Positions 30,446-39,612 of a stretch of 64,000 nt of DNA are shown here, piece after piece. This DNA comes from Sphingobium bisphenolivorans (GTDB taxonomy: Bacteria > Pseudomonadota > Alphaproteobacteria > Sphingomonadales > Sphingomonadaceae): NCBI RefSeq assembly GCF_000412635.1, contig NZ_ASTG01000021.1, positions 1-64,000 of the forward strand, written 5' to 3'. How positions within the stretch are numbered: the stretch's first letter is position 1; each line of letters begins with the position of its first letter. A program made the position numbers and the translations under genes. The notes under the pieces were generated by a model, which had not been told where the DNA came from, did not search any database, and saw only the letters and a list, made by a program, of their open reading frames with translations.

Positions 30446-31334
30446 TCCGCGCCGCACTTCGCCGCTTTGTATCCCCGGCGTCTTCTGGCGTCGGCACTCC
30501 GTTGCCCGCGAGATGGGAGCATCGCACCGCCCCGTTCCTGCCCTGCTGACTGCTTTGGCGATTGCCGTTACGGCGTTCACGTCCGGCCCAGCGGCTATTG
30601 CTGGCGAGGAAGGCGGGGAACAATCTGCCGGCGACCCCTTCTATTGCGGTGAACGGCGCCTCGGCACATGGTTCTATTGTGATCCTGCTCGGCGAGCACC
30701 GAAGGACAAGCCGGTGTCCCCGCCGGTGCCGGCGGCCGAACAGCTTGCTGCTGTCAGGTCCACGCTTGATGAGCTGAAGGCACGCGCGATCCTCGATCCA
30801 AGCGAGGAGAATGTTGTGGCCTATGTCCGCTTCCAGCGCGAGCAGCTGGACCGCGCCTCGACCTTCTCCGACGTCTGGCAGCGGGCGATCTGGCAGCATC
30901 CGGACATGGACTACACTTTGCAACGCCCGGTCTCGACATTGGGCAAACGGACATGGATCGATAACCGCAAGGCGGACCGCGACGCGGTTCTGACCCGCCT
31001 CGGTGAGCGTTATGGCCTGTTCTATTTTTACGCACAGAGCTGCGCCGCCTGCGATGTCGCTGGACCCATTCTGCGGTCGGTGGCGGACAGCCACCGTCTG
31101 ACGGTGATGGCTGTGTCGATGGACGGTGGCCCATCGAAGGATTTTCCCAACTATCTCGTCGACAGTGGCCAACGAGAGCGCATGGGCATCCCCGGCAAGG
31201 AAACCCCGGCGCTCGTCCTGTTCGACACGGTGACGAAGCGGACGATACCGGTAGGCTACGGCATCCTCTCGGCCGACGAGATCATGGACCGCATCTTCAC
31301 GCTTACCAACATGACTGTGGGGAGTGATTTCTGA
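30417..31334 (+). CDS. traF: conjugative transfer protein TraF (thioredoxin-fold pilus assembly protein)
   Basis: A 305-aa periplasmic protein. The leader is long and ends in a hydrophobic stretch (about residues 42-60), so an internal start such as MGASHRPVPALL (30513) is possible. The mature protein has DPFYCGERRLGTWFYCDP, then a thioredoxin-like domain with a CAAC pair (C209, C212) in YFYAQSCAACD. F TraF itself lacks the active CXXC, so this version may still be redox active. It is coupled to traH (TGATG region). Confidence 0.88.
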   Translation: MPDPLLAAADPRRTSPLCIPGVFWRRHSVAREMGASHRPVPALLTALAIAVTAFTSGPAAIAGEEGGEQSAGDPFYCGERRLGTWFYCDPARRAPKDKPVSPPVPAAEQLAAVRSTLDELKARAILDPSEENVVAYVRFQREQLDRASTFSDVWQRAIWQHPDMDYTLQRPVSTLGKRTWIDNRKADRDAVLTRLGERYGLFYFYAQSCAACDVAGPILRSVADSHRLTVMAVSMDGGPSKDFPNYLVDSGQRERMGIPGKETPALVLFDTVTKRTIPVGYGILSADEIMDRIFTLTNMTVGSDF

Positions 31335-32785
31335 TGAGCCATTCTCTTCGCTCCCGGTTCCGGTCTGCGGCGTCCGCGGCGGCCCTTCTTGCGTCGCTCC
31401 ATCTCGCAGTGCCGTCGGCACATGCCGGTGTGGCAAGCGAGATGAACGCGTTCTTCAACGACGCTGGCGGCGCGGCCAACGTCACCGGGCCCAGTGCCTT
31501 CGAAGGCCAGTCGGCGGGCTACTATTCGCTTGGCAATCTGTGGACGCGCTTTCCCCAGAAGTCCGTTTCGCCGTTCAATCTGCAGCTGCCATCGGCCCGC
31601 GCGGGCTGCGGCGGCATCGATCTCTTCTCGGGCAGTTTCTCCTTCATCAACACGTCCGAGATCGTCGCCATGCTGAAGGCGACCGCCAACAATGCATTGG
31701 GTTTTGCCTTCAAGCTGGCGATCGATTCCATCAGCCCCGAGATCGGCAAGGTGATGGACGAGTTCGCGCAAAAGGCACAGCTCCTGAACCAGATGAATAT
31801 TTCGAGCTGCGAGACGGCGCAGGCGCTGGTCGGCGGTATTTGGCCGCAAATGGACACGACCCGCGCCACGATCTGCGAGGCGGTCGGGAACAGCCAGGGC
31901 ATATTCTCTGATTGGGCGGCGGCCCGGCAGAACTGCAACAACGGCAATCGGCGAGATTCGACGATCGCGGCCAACAGCGATCCGGCAATGAAGGACCAAC
32001 TCGTCGGCGAGCCGCACAACTATACCTGGGAGGCGCTCCGCAAATCGCAAAAGTTCGGCGCGTTCGACAAGGAATTCAGCGAATACATCATGACGCTGGT
32101 AGGGACCGTCGTGACGCGACCTTCGACCGATCCAAGTGTCGGGGGCCAGGTGACGATGGTCGGGCCAGCTGAGGAAGCGGTCGTGACCGCGTTGCTGGAC
32201 GGCACGTCAGGCGGCGCGACGGTCAACATCCTGCGCTGCGATGAAGAGACGCTATGTCTCAACATCTCGACCCAGACCCTCTCGATTCCTGAAAGCGCGG
32301 CATTGCGCCCGCGCATCGCCGCCATGATCAAGGATATCGCGACGAAGATCCGCACGGATGTGGCGATCGACGCGGCCGAAAAGCAATTGCTCAATATGTC
32401 GAGCATCCCGCTCTTCAAGATCCTCGCGGTGCAGTCGGCTGCACGCTACACGCTGACCGACGGCGAGATCCAGACGCTCGCCGAGATTGTCTCGGTCGAT
32501 ATCCTCAATGCCATGATCGACAACATGCTTGATCGCGTCGAGCAGGCGAAGATCCACTATCAGACCTTCGACCAGGAAACCGCGGCGCAGTGGCGCCAGC
32601 AGATTGCGGCCACGCGGCAGAAATTTCAGCAGCGCGGCGTGCGGCTCGATCAAAAGCTGCAAGTGACGATGCAGATCATCGATCGCTCGATCATGCTGGA
32701 ATCGACGCTTCAGAACACGATGACGCCGGGGATGTCGGCCGCGCTCAACTTCTCCCGCGGACTCAGCGCCCAAGGCTTGCAATAG
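31334..32785 (+). CDS. traH: conjugative transfer protein TraH
   Basis: A 483-aa periplasmic protein of the F-type pilus apparatus. A signal peptide (residues 1-34, ending PSAHAG) is followed by NAFFNDAGGAANVTGP and a GCGGIDLFSGSFSFINTSEI segment, which is the clearest TraH signature. C-terminal helices (about 390-460) are likely coiled. It ends 20 bases before traG. Confidence 0.93.
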   Translation: MSHSLRSRFRSAASAAALLASLHLAVPSAHAGVASEMNAFFNDAGGAANVTGPSAFEGQSAGYYSLGNLWTRFPQKSVSPFNLQLPSARAGCGGIDLFSGSFSFINTSEIVAMLKATANNALGFAFKLAIDSISPEIGKVMDEFAQKAQLLNQMNISSCETAQALVGGIWPQMDTTRATICEAVGNSQGIFSDWAAARQNCNNGNRRDSTIAANSDPAMKDQLVGEPHNYTWEALRKSQKFGAFDKEFSEYIMTLVGTVVTRPSTDPSVGGQVTMVGPAEEAVVTALLDGTSGGATVNILRCDEETLCLNISTQTLSIPESAALRPRIAAMIKDIATKIRTDVAIDAAEKQLLNMSSIPLFKILAVQSAARYTLTDGEIQTLAEIVSVDILNAMIDNMLDRVEQAKIHYQTFDQETAAQWRQQIAATRQKFQQRGVRLDQKLQVTMQIIDRSIMLESTLQNTMTPGMSAALNFSRGLSAQGLQ

Positions 32786-32805
32786 CAAGGAAGGGAAGGC
32801 CGGCC

Positions 32806-35601
32806 ATGCTCGAAGTCTTCACGATCGGCGGCGGCGAATACTTCGTCAACACGTTCAACGCGGTTGCGGCCTGGGCTGGAGGAGGGGGCTACCGGTCGAT
32901 GCTGCGCGTCGTCATGGTGATGGGCCTCATCTATTCGCTCCTCGTGGTGGCGTTCAACCTCGACTGGCGTGCCTGGCTGAACTGGTTCCTGCAGGCGACC
33001 GCGATCTACATGTGCCTGATGGTGCCCACCGTGGACATCAAGGTTACGGACCGCCTCAATCCTTCGCTGGCACCGGCGACGATCGACAATGTTCCAATCG
33101 GACTTGGGGTGATCGCCAGCTTCACAAGCCAGGTAGGCGACTATCTGACCCGCACCGCCGAGACGGTGTTCGTCATGCCGACATCGCTTAATTATACCAC
33201 CAACGGCATGGTCTATGGCGCGCGGCTGTTCGATGCGACGCGCAACCTGCGTATCCGCGATGCCGAGTTTTCGACCAACCTTGAGGAGCATTTCAAGGCA
33301 TGCGTCTTCTATGACGTGATGCTCGGCTTCAAGTCGATGACGGACCTCGCCAACTCTCCGGATCTGTGGGCCGCGATTGGTCCCGGTTCACCGGCGCGCT
33401 CGCAGATCTGGATTACGCGCGTTTCGGGTGGCGGCGTCGAAAGTCATATCCGGACATGCAACGATGCCTATTCGGCGCTCGATGGGCAGTGGACGCCGAT
33501 GATCGAGGCCAACCTGCTGATCTGGGGTAAGGAACTCTATCCCAGGCTCAGCAATGCACTGGCCGCCCAGAAGCTGCGCGACGACGTGCCGGTGATCACC
33601 CAGGCCTTCACCGGAACCGCGGGCGGCCATGTGAGCATCCTGCGGCAAAGCACCGCGATCAACGCTTTCATGCAGGCGCGCAATTCGATGTCCGGGAGTA
33701 CCGGCGCGGCGGCGATCGACACATTCGCTATGACACGGGCCGATATCCAGGCGCGCAATACGTACGGCTCGATCGCGCAGCAGGCAATGAGCTGGGTTCC
33801 TATTCTCAACGTCGTGCTGACCGTCGTCTTTTTCGCGATGTTCCCGGTCATCTTTCCGCTGTTCCTCATGCCGCGAACCGGCGTACCGACGCTCAAGGGC
33901 TACACGGCAGGATTCTTTTACCTGGCCGCCTGGGGTCCGCTCTACGTCGTGCTGCACATGATCATCATGAGCCGGGCAACCGGCTCGGCCGCGGCAATGG
34001 CACCCAGCGGCGTGACGCTCTCGACCTATGCGGGAATCGGCGCGGTCAATGAGGAAACCGCGACGATCGCGGGCTTCCTCCTGATGAGCGTGCCATTCCT
34101 CGCAGCGGGGATGGCTCGCGGCGCGATGGGGATCGCGAGCCATTCGATGGCGATGCTGGCCCCCGCACAGAATGCCGCCGAAGCGGCGGCGCTCGAGCAG
34201 ACGACGGGAAACTACTCCTACGGAAATGTCAGTTACGCCAACAGTTCGGCCAATATGCGCCAGTCGGATCAATGGTCGACGGCGCCGAGCTACATGGCCG
34301 GCATTCCGAGATTGGATTACCGCGCCGACAACGGGGCGATCATCTCGAGCTATGGCAACGGCCAGGAAGTCATCGACACGACGGGGGCAATCTCGCGGCT
34401 TGCGTTCACGCCGACCATGTCGACGAACAGTGTCGCCGAGATGCGCGAAGTTGCCTCCGAGGCAAGACGGCAGGCGGAATCCTACCGCAACACGGCAAGC
34501 ACTCTCCTTACTGCCACCGATCGGGACGCGTCGGTTCACACGCGCTCCAGCGAAACGACGTCAGGCGTCGAAAGCGCCAGTGGCTCCCAATCGGCCACGT
34601 CGGTCGATCGCTTCGATCGCCGAACCGCCAATACGTCCGAAGGGATCGAGCAATCAAATGCCGACACCGACCGCTTCTCGGTCACGGACAACCGCGGGCG
34701 CCAAGCCATAGTGCAACAATCCGTCGAAGGCTCTGTCGGCGCCGGAACGGGCGGTCGCGGGCGCGCCGGTGGCGGTAGTCCGCTGTCTGGCTCGCTGGGT
34801 GCGAGCGTTGGTGGACGTGGCATGCAACAATCCGACCTCAGCCACTCGACTAATCGCAATATTTCAAGCGAGGATCGCAGCGCAGCGTCGAGCAGCTTCC
34901 GCGACGATCATGCGAGCGGCTCCAGCGCCAGTGAGTCCGCCGGCACCTATGATCGTTCGGGCAGTTTCAGCCGGTCGTCCATTACGGACTCCAGCGCGAG
35001 GATTTCCGAAGAAAGCCTTGCTCTTGCTCAATCTTACCAACGATCGGCCGAGAAACTCGACGAGATCGCGCAATCCCTGTCGCGCGACGCCAGCTATGCG
35101 GAATCCCATGGGCTCAATCTCAGCGAAAACCTGAGCCAGGATCTGGCCCAATGGTATCGCGCGGAGCAGGCGCGTAACCCAGCAATCAATGTCCCCGACC
35201 TCTGGGCCACTGACTTGTCGGCGCATGATCGCGCCACGCGCAGCGCGATGATCGAAAGGTGGATGGATGATCGTCTCGATACCATCCGCAATGAAATCCG
35301 ATCGGAGCTTCATGAACCGAATCTCGTGTCTGTTCAGCGTCCCGATGTCGCATCCGAGAGCGACGTCCGTGGTCACTACACACCTTCAGGAGGTGGCCGG
35401 CGACCCTCGGGCCCGGGAGGCGGAAACGATCCCGGCGCGGCTGCCGCGATCATCAATGAGGGTCGAAAGGAAATCGATGAAGGTCGCGCTGCTGCGCAGA
35501 CGGGAAGAGCTGTCAACAGGCAAGGGGGATCACGTGCGAGGTCGGAAGTGTCGGACAGTCACAACGTCGGCTTCTTCAACGATCCAAAGTTACGCGAATG
35601 A
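32806..35601 (+). CDS. traG: mating-pair stabilisation / pilus assembly protein TraG
   Basis: A 931-aa protein. The N-terminal TraG_N domain (about residues 1-470) has several membrane spans (for example VVMVMGLIYSLLVVAF and ILNVVLTVVFFAMFPVIFPLFLM) and the N-terminal TIGGGEYFVNTFNAVAAW motif. The periplasmic C-terminal half is very rich in Ser, Thr and Gly (about 640-800) before a charged helical tail. AAGGGAAGG precedes the ATG by 8 bases. It is the last recognisable gene of the transfer operon; no traD or traI follows. Confidence 0.9.
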   Translation: MLEVFTIGGGEYFVNTFNAVAAWAGGGGYRSMLRVVMVMGLIYSLLVVAFNLDWRAWLNWFLQATAIYMCLMVPTVDIKVTDRLNPSLAPATIDNVPIGLGVIASFTSQVGDYLTRTAETVFVMPTSLNYTTNGMVYGARLFDATRNLRIRDAEFSTNLEEHFKACVFYDVMLGFKSMTDLANSPDLWAAIGPGSPARSQIWITRVSGGGVESHIRTCNDAYSALDGQWTPMIEANLLIWGKELYPRLSNALAAQKLRDDVPVITQAFTGTAGGHVSILRQSTAINAFMQARNSMSGSTGAAAIDTFAMTRADIQARNTYGSIAQQAMSWVPILNVVLTVVFFAMFPVIFPLFLMPRTGVPTLKGYTAGFFYLAAWGPLYVVLHMIIMSRATGSAAAMAPSGVTLSTYAGIGAVNEETATIAGFLLMSVPFLAAGMARGAMGIASHSMAMLAPAQNAAEAAALEQTTGNYSYGNVSYANSSANMRQSDQWSTAPSYMAGIPRLDYRADNGAIISSYGNGQEVIDTTGAISRLAFTPTMSTNSVAEMREVASEARRQAESYRNTASTLLTATDRDASVHTRSSETTSGVESASGSQSATSVDRFDRRTANTSEGIEQSNADTDRFSVTDNRGRQAIVQQSVEGSVGAGTGGRGRAGGGSPLSGSLGASVGGRGMQQSDLSHSTNRNISSEDRSAASSSFRDDHASGSSASESAGTYDRSGSFSRSSITDSSARISEESLALAQSYQRSAEKLDEIAQSLSRDASYAESHGLNLSENLSQDLAQWYRAEQARNPAINVPDLWATDLSAHDRATRSAMIERWMDDRLDTIRNEIRSELHEPNLVSVQRPDVASESDVRGHYTPSGGGRRPSGPGGGNDPGAAAAIINEGRKEIDEGRAAAQTGRAVNRQGGSRARSEVSDSHNVGFFNDPKLRE

Positions 35602-35607
35602 CGCATC

Positions 35608-35820
35608 CTACATGACGCTTGAGAGAAATCCGAAAAACGCCACGAGCGCTACCACAAACGCAATTGCGAGGGCGAGCTGCCATGACGACTGCGGAGCCGC
35701 GAAAGTCTCGTCCGCATTTACTCCGGGCACGACTTCATCCCAGTCCGTTTCCCACGAATACACGGGACCGCCAGCGCTGTCTTTTGTCGCGTTATACGTG
35801 CCCCAGTCGAACCGGCTCAT
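35608..35820 (-). CDS. hypothetical 70-aa membrane-anchored protein
   Basis: Read against the tra operon and ending 7 bases after traG. The 70-aa product is polar at first (SRFDWGTYNATKDS) and has one C-terminal membrane span (about residues 46-67, LALAIAFVVALVAFFGFLS). GGAGG sits 7 bases before the chosen ATG, which is why I prefer it to the start 16 codons upstream. Function unknown; the tail-anchored topology is the only clue. Confidence 0.65.
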   Translation of the reverse strand: MSRFDWGTYNATKDSAGGPVYSWETDWDEVVPGVNADETFAAPQSSWQLALAIAFVVALVAFFGFLSSVM

Positions 35821-35912
35821 CGAACCTACCTCCGAGATTGAACATAGCACGAACGACAGCAATCTCAAACATTGGAACTGGCTCGCAACGAATAATCCGC
35901 ATCGGAGGAAAA

Positions 35913-36122
35913 GTGACTAAACAGAAGAGATCAGAAATCGAGAAGCTGCTGGGCGATCCTGCGACTAGCTTCTGGCTCAAGGCCGCGCTGCGCGCCGCAT
36001 TGACGCGCGATCCGATCGATGCCGAGCGGGATGCCGGCACACTCTACCTCGTGCTGCGCTGCCGAGCTGAGCAAGCGTTGAAAGGTGACTTTGTGACAGC
36101 TCGGCCTCGCCTTGGCCGCTAG
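35913..36122 (+). CDS. hypothetical 69-aa protein
   Basis: A 69-aa basic protein with a GTG start and GGAGG 4 bases upstream. It reads KRSEIEKLLGDPATSFWLKAALRAALTRDPIDAERDAG and is predominantly helical. It is divergent from the small membrane gene at 35820. No family is recognised; it is the first of a short rightward series of accessory genes on the mobile segment. Confidence 0.6.
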   Translation: MTKQKRSEIEKLLGDPATSFWLKAALRAALTRDPIDAERDAGTLYLVLRCRAEQALKGDFVTARPRLGR

Positions 36123-36154
36123 CGCGCGCCCCTCAGAAAGCGAAGGAGACGAAG

Positions 36155-36355
36155 ATAGCGTGGGAATTCGAACAGGCCGGCAAGTTCGGCAGCGAGAAGG
36201 CAGCGGATGACTATGCCCGCCGCAACAATCTCGATCCGCGCGATGTCCAGATCGCCCGTAGGGGCAGTGAGGTCGAGCTCAACATCCGCCGGTCCGCGCT
36301 CGACGGTCGCAGCCTGCGCGACAATGGCGAGGGCCGGCGCGACGGCTGGTTCTAG
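36155..36355 (+). CDS. hypothetical 66-aa protein with an apparent ATA start codon
   Basis: A 67-codon frame ending at TAG 36353-36355 encodes AWEFEQAGKFGSEKAADDY followed by a charged, Arg-rich tail. It has no in-frame ATG, GTG or TTG before its body. AAGGAG (36143-36148) lies 6 bases before an ATA (36155) that would give M-AWEFEQ. This looks like a small coding gene whose ATG has become ATA by one base change, either a lesion or a rare start. It is easily missed because of this. Confidence 0.5.
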   Translation: MAWEFEQAGKFGSEKAADDYARRNNLDPRDVQIARRGSEVELNIRRSALDGRSLRDNGEGRRDGWF

Positions 36356-36380
36356 CGCGGGATGAGGCAGGACAGAGCCG

Positions 36381-37061
36381 ATGGGCATTCTCGAGGATGC
36401 TGCCGAGGGAGCGCGGCAAGCCGTCGAAGCAATGAAGGCTGCGAGCCAAGCAAGTGACGACACGACCGTCAATACGGTGCTTTCCCTCTTGTCTGCGCAG
36501 GAGGAGGAGGTTGTTCGCTATCGCTATGGGCTTGGGAGGGAACATCTCAAGACGTTTCGCCAGATCGGCGAAGCCATGGGTCTTTCCGCACAACGCGTTG
36601 GGCAGATCGAGCATAAGGCACGGCGCAGGCTGAGCTGGTTCGTTCGATGTGTCGGGCCAATCGGCAGTCCGGCCTTTGCGCGCTATTCGAGTGAGACATT
36701 AGCCCGACGGGCCGAGATAGAGCGCCTCAGAAGAGAGCGGATTGAGCAAGAAGCTGCGACCAAAGCCCGGCGTCGGGCGGAAAAGGCCGAGCGCGATGAA
36801 GTGCGTCGCGCGAGGGCGCGGTCGAAAGCGTGGCAGCGCAAGATCGACACCTTGGTGATGGAGCGGGATGCGGTGGCAGGGACAATAGCACGCCTTCGCG
36901 ACCGCATCAGCGAGATCGAACGGCGCGGCTGGCTCGCGCGGTACATCCTTCCTCATGATAGGGTCTTGGCGCGATTATATGCCAAATTGGCCGATCTTGA
37001 GGCGAAAGTCAAAGCGGCCGGCTCTGGGATTGCGAGGCTTCGCGCGTCGCCACCGTCCTAA
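36381..37061 (+). CDS. sigma-70 region 4-like HTH fused to a coiled coil
   Basis: A 226-aa protein. Residues about 32-85 (LLSAQEEEVVRYRYGLG to TFRQIGEAMGLSAQRVGQIEHKARRRL) match the -35-recognition helix-turn-helix of sigma-70 region 4. The rest has no region 2 or 3 but a long Arg/Glu/Ala coiled coil (about 105-215). It cannot be a full sigma factor. It may be a DNA-binding accessory protein of the element or an anti-sigma-like competitor. Function unassigned. Confidence 0.7.
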   Translation: MGILEDAAEGARQAVEAMKAASQASDDTTVNTVLSLLSAQEEEVVRYRYGLGREHLKTFRQIGEAMGLSAQRVGQIEHKARRRLSWFVRCVGPIGSPAFARYSSETLARRAEIERLRRERIEQEAATKARRRAEKAERDEVRRARARSKAWQRKIDTLVMERDAVAGTIARLRDRISEIERRGWLARYILPHDRVLARLYAKLADLEAKVKAAGSGIARLRASPPS

Positions 37062-37136
37062 TGGCTGATCGCTCAGACGCTATACGCACCCTCAAGAGGG
37101 CGCAAAAGGGAGAAATGTTCAGATTTCGTTCTTATC

Positions 37137-37182
37137 TTGATTTTTGCTCAGATATTGAACATATCTCCTGTCGAAAGGAGAT
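37137..37182 (+). promoter_or_regulatory. candidate promoter, operator and RBS hairpin of the Xre-RES pair
   Basis: TTGATT (37137-37142) and ATATCT (37161-37166) are spaced 18 bp apart and form a plausible promoter. AGATAT-tgaac-ATATCT (37150-37166) is a dyad over the -10, suited to autorepression. ATCTCCT (37163-37169) can pair with AGGAGAT (37176-37182), hiding the AGGAG ribosome site of the antitoxin gene at 37192. Autoregulation is known for such pairs; the exact elements are inferred. Confidence 0.45.
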
Positions 37183-37191
37183 CAGGTTCTC

Positions 37192-37578
37192 ATGGCGAGC
37201 GCATCGCATGACACGGCGAAAGGCCGCAAGGATCTCACGGGGCCGGCGCTCCGGACGTTCTTCCGTATCGCGGAGGCCTGGGGCCTCAAGGAGCCTGAGC
37301 AGATGAGCCTGCTCGGGCTCGACAGCCGTTCGACGTTGCAGGCTTGGAAGCGCGGGGCGGTCGCCGCGATCCCCAAGGATGCACTAGAACGCATCTCCTA
37401 CATCCTCGGAATCTACAAAGGCCTGCATATTCTCTTGCCCAAGACGGCGGATGAGTGGGTCCGCAAGCCGAACATGGCAGCCCTGTTCGGCGGCGGTTCC
37501 GCGCTCCAGCGCATGACGTCGGGCAATGTCGCCGATCTCTATGTGGTGCGCCAATATATCGACGCGCAGCGCGGCTAG
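37192..37578 (+). CDS. Xre/MbcA/ParS-family antitoxin
   Basis: A 128-aa antitoxin. The N-terminal Xre-like helix-turn-helix (about residues 15-65, with QMSLLGLDSRSTLQAWKRG) is followed by a DUF2384 toxin-binding domain (about 70-128) containing WVRKPNMAALFGGGSALQRMTSGNVADLYVVRQYID, a clear family signature. It pairs with the RES-domain toxin 3 bases downstream. Confidence 0.9.
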   Translation: MASASHDTAKGRKDLTGPALRTFFRIAEAWGLKEPEQMSLLGLDSRSTLQAWKRGAVAAIPKDALERISYILGIYKGLHILLPKTADEWVRKPNMAALFGGGSALQRMTSGNVADLYVVRQYIDAQRG

Positions 37579-37580
37579 GG

Positions 37581-38264
37581 GTGGATATTCCTGTCGCAGC
37601 CGTCCGGTGGCATCCCTGCTACCGGATCGTGCCCAGCCGTTTTCCGCCTATCGCCTTGTTCGAGGCCGTCGCCGACCCGGCCGACCTCGACGCGGTCTTC
37701 CAGATCGAGGCGATGACCAACGATCGGCTGCGCGAGGAGGCCGGCGACCTTGCGCTCGTTCCGATCGAGGACAGGGTGTCTGGTCCTGGCACGTCGCCGA
37801 TCATGGCTGCTTTCACCCACCTCAATCCGCTTGGCGATCGCTTCACCGACGGATCTTACGGTGTCTTCTATGCAAGCTTGGCCCTGGAAACCGCGATTGC
37901 CGAAACGGCCTGGCATCGCACGCGCTTTCTCATGGCTACCGAAGAACCGGCGCAGGAACTGGACATGCGGGTCTATGCGGTCGACCTGACCGCCGACATA
38001 CATGACATTCGCGCGATGCGCGAAAGCCATCCCGATCTTTATGATCCGGCGAACTATGCGATGTCGCAGGCGCTCGCCCGTGACCTGCGCGGCGCTGGCT
38101 CGGATGGTATCCTCTACGGGAGCGTGCGTGACGAAAGCGGGGAATGCGTGGCGGTATTCCGCCCCCGGCTTCTGTCCAATTGCCGCCAGGAACGCCACCT
38201 CTGCTATGTCTGGGATGGCCGGGTCATATCGACCGTCTACGAGAAGCGGAATCTCGAAGTCTGA
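37581..38264 (+). CDS. RES-domain toxin (NAD+-degrading)
   Basis: A 227-aa RES-family toxin. The Arg of CYRIVPSRFPP, the Glu of ALETAIAETAWHR and the Ser of NYAMSQALARDL are the R, E and S that name the family. Known members deplete NAD+. It starts with GTG 3 bases after the antitoxin stop, within an AGGGGTG context; the open frame upstream is antitoxin antiphase. The pair probably stabilises the mobile segment. Confidence 0.9.
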   Translation: MDIPVAAVRWHPCYRIVPSRFPPIALFEAVADPADLDAVFQIEAMTNDRLREEAGDLALVPIEDRVSGPGTSPIMAAFTHLNPLGDRFTDGSYGVFYASLALETAIAETAWHRTRFLMATEEPAQELDMRVYAVDLTADIHDIRAMRESHPDLYDPANYAMSQALARDLRGAGSDGILYGSVRDESGECVAVFRPRLLSNCRQERHLCYVWDGRVISTVYEKRNLEV

Positions 38265-38284
38265 GTGGGCCGCGGAAATTAGCG

Positions 38285-39484
38285 TCATCTGCGAACCCTC
38301 GAGAGCACCCGCGCTGCGACATTGCTGCGCACCGCGAGCTTTCGGCCGTAGCGCAGCGCGGTGGTCGGCGAGCTCCAGCGCAGCGCTTGGGCAATGCCAG
38401 CGCCGTCCTCACCCGCCGCAAAAAGATCCTGGGTCAAGCCGACGCGCAGCGAATGGGTGGACAAGGCCTTCACCGCGTCGGTTAACTTGCCTGCGGGCAA
38501 TGTCACCAGTCCCTGCTCATAAGCTGCATAAGCCACGCGGCGATAGATGCCGTTGACACCCTGCCGCGTCAGGGGCGCCGTTCCAATGGAATAGGTCGTT
38601 CGCGCCAGGGCGGTTTCCGGTTCGGCTTCCCGCGCGCGCCGCCGGTCGACGCCGACCCTGCGGAACAGAGGGCCTTCTTTGATGCCGCTTGCTTCGAGCC
38701 ACGCGCCAACCCGCCGCATCGTCTCAGCCGACAGCCATGCCCAGGCGCCTTCCTGCTCCTGGTCGGTCTTGGAGAAGGGGATGAACAGCGTCGCCGAACC
38801 ATCCTCCTGCGGATCGATATGCAATCCTTCCACCACAGTGAGTTCGCTGACACGCAAGCCCGCATCATAGCCAAGCGATAGCAGGGCAGCGTCCCGCAGG
38901 CCCTGAAGGTCGCCGCCACAAGCGTCGAGCATGGCGGTCAGGGTGAAGCCCTTTGCGGCATGGGGATCAAGCGCCTTGCCCAGCCGCAGAGGGGTCGCCT
39001 GTCGCTGGAGCGCACCTCTACGCCGGCGGACGGCCTTCAGTGCATCGCGGACCATCGGGGCATCGGTCGGCGCGGCGGGCGAGGCCAAACCCATCAGCCG
39101 GTGGACCGAGCCAAGGCTCGCGATCCGCCGCGCCAGCGTTGCGGGCTTTTTGCCCCTGATGTCGAGCGCGTTCACATAGCGCACCATATCTTCGGGATCG
39201 GCGGGCAATGGCGTGCGGCCTTCCTCGCCGCACCAGTCGCGCCAGCAGTCGAGATCGGAGGCTATCGCCGCTTTCGATGCATCAGCCATGGCCGCCAGCG
39301 CGGTTTCGAGCCCGAGCTGGCTGATCGGCGGCAGGTCGGGCGGAACGATGCTGCCGATCGCGCGCAGCAGCCGTGCATCGACCGGTTCCGCCTCCGCTTT
39401 GCGCGAACGCGTCGGGAGCGCCGCATCCTGCGTTCTTACGACGATAATCTCTCCCTTGGAGAGTTCCGCGGGTTCCTCAGCCAT
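38285..39484 (-). CDS. tyrosine-family site-specific recombinase
   Basis: A 399-aa integrase, convergent with the RES gene. An N-terminal SAM-like core-binding domain (about residues 60-155) and a C-terminal catalytic domain carry Arg211 (GLRVSEL), Lys239, His344 and Arg347 (THSLRVG), Trp370 and nucleophile Tyr379 (ALRYGRK), so all catalytic residues are present. It resembles plasmid-type integrases, not the P4 group. A 12-bp-arm palindrome lies 129 bases upstream and is a candidate core site. Confidence 0.9.
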   Translation of the reverse strand: MAEEPAELSKGEIIVVRTQDAALPTRSRKAEAEPVDARLLRAIGSIVPPDLPPISQLGLETALAAMADASKAAIASDLDCWRDWCGEEGRTPLPADPEDMVRYVNALDIRGKKPATLARRIASLGSVHRLMGLASPAAPTDAPMVRDALKAVRRRRGALQRQATPLRLGKALDPHAAKGFTLTAMLDACGGDLQGLRDAALLSLGYDAGLRVSELTVVEGLHIDPQEDGSATLFIPFSKTDQEQEGAWAWLSAETMRRVGAWLEASGIKEGPLFRRVGVDRRRAREAEPETALARTTYSIGTAPLTRQGVNGIYRRVAYAAYEQGLVTLPAGKLTDAVKALSTHSLRVGLTQDLFAAGEDGAGIAQALRWSSPTTALRYGRKLAVRSNVAARVLSRVRR

Positions 39485-39612
39485 TAGCGGCCAGCGTACC
39501 CCCAGGCTTTGTCAGGGTGCGGCACAAAGCGCGGCACATCTGTGCCGCATGGTTTATCCTGGCTCGTCATCATCGGTGAATTTGCCCTTCCCTGCCGCTT
39601 TCGCAACCATAT

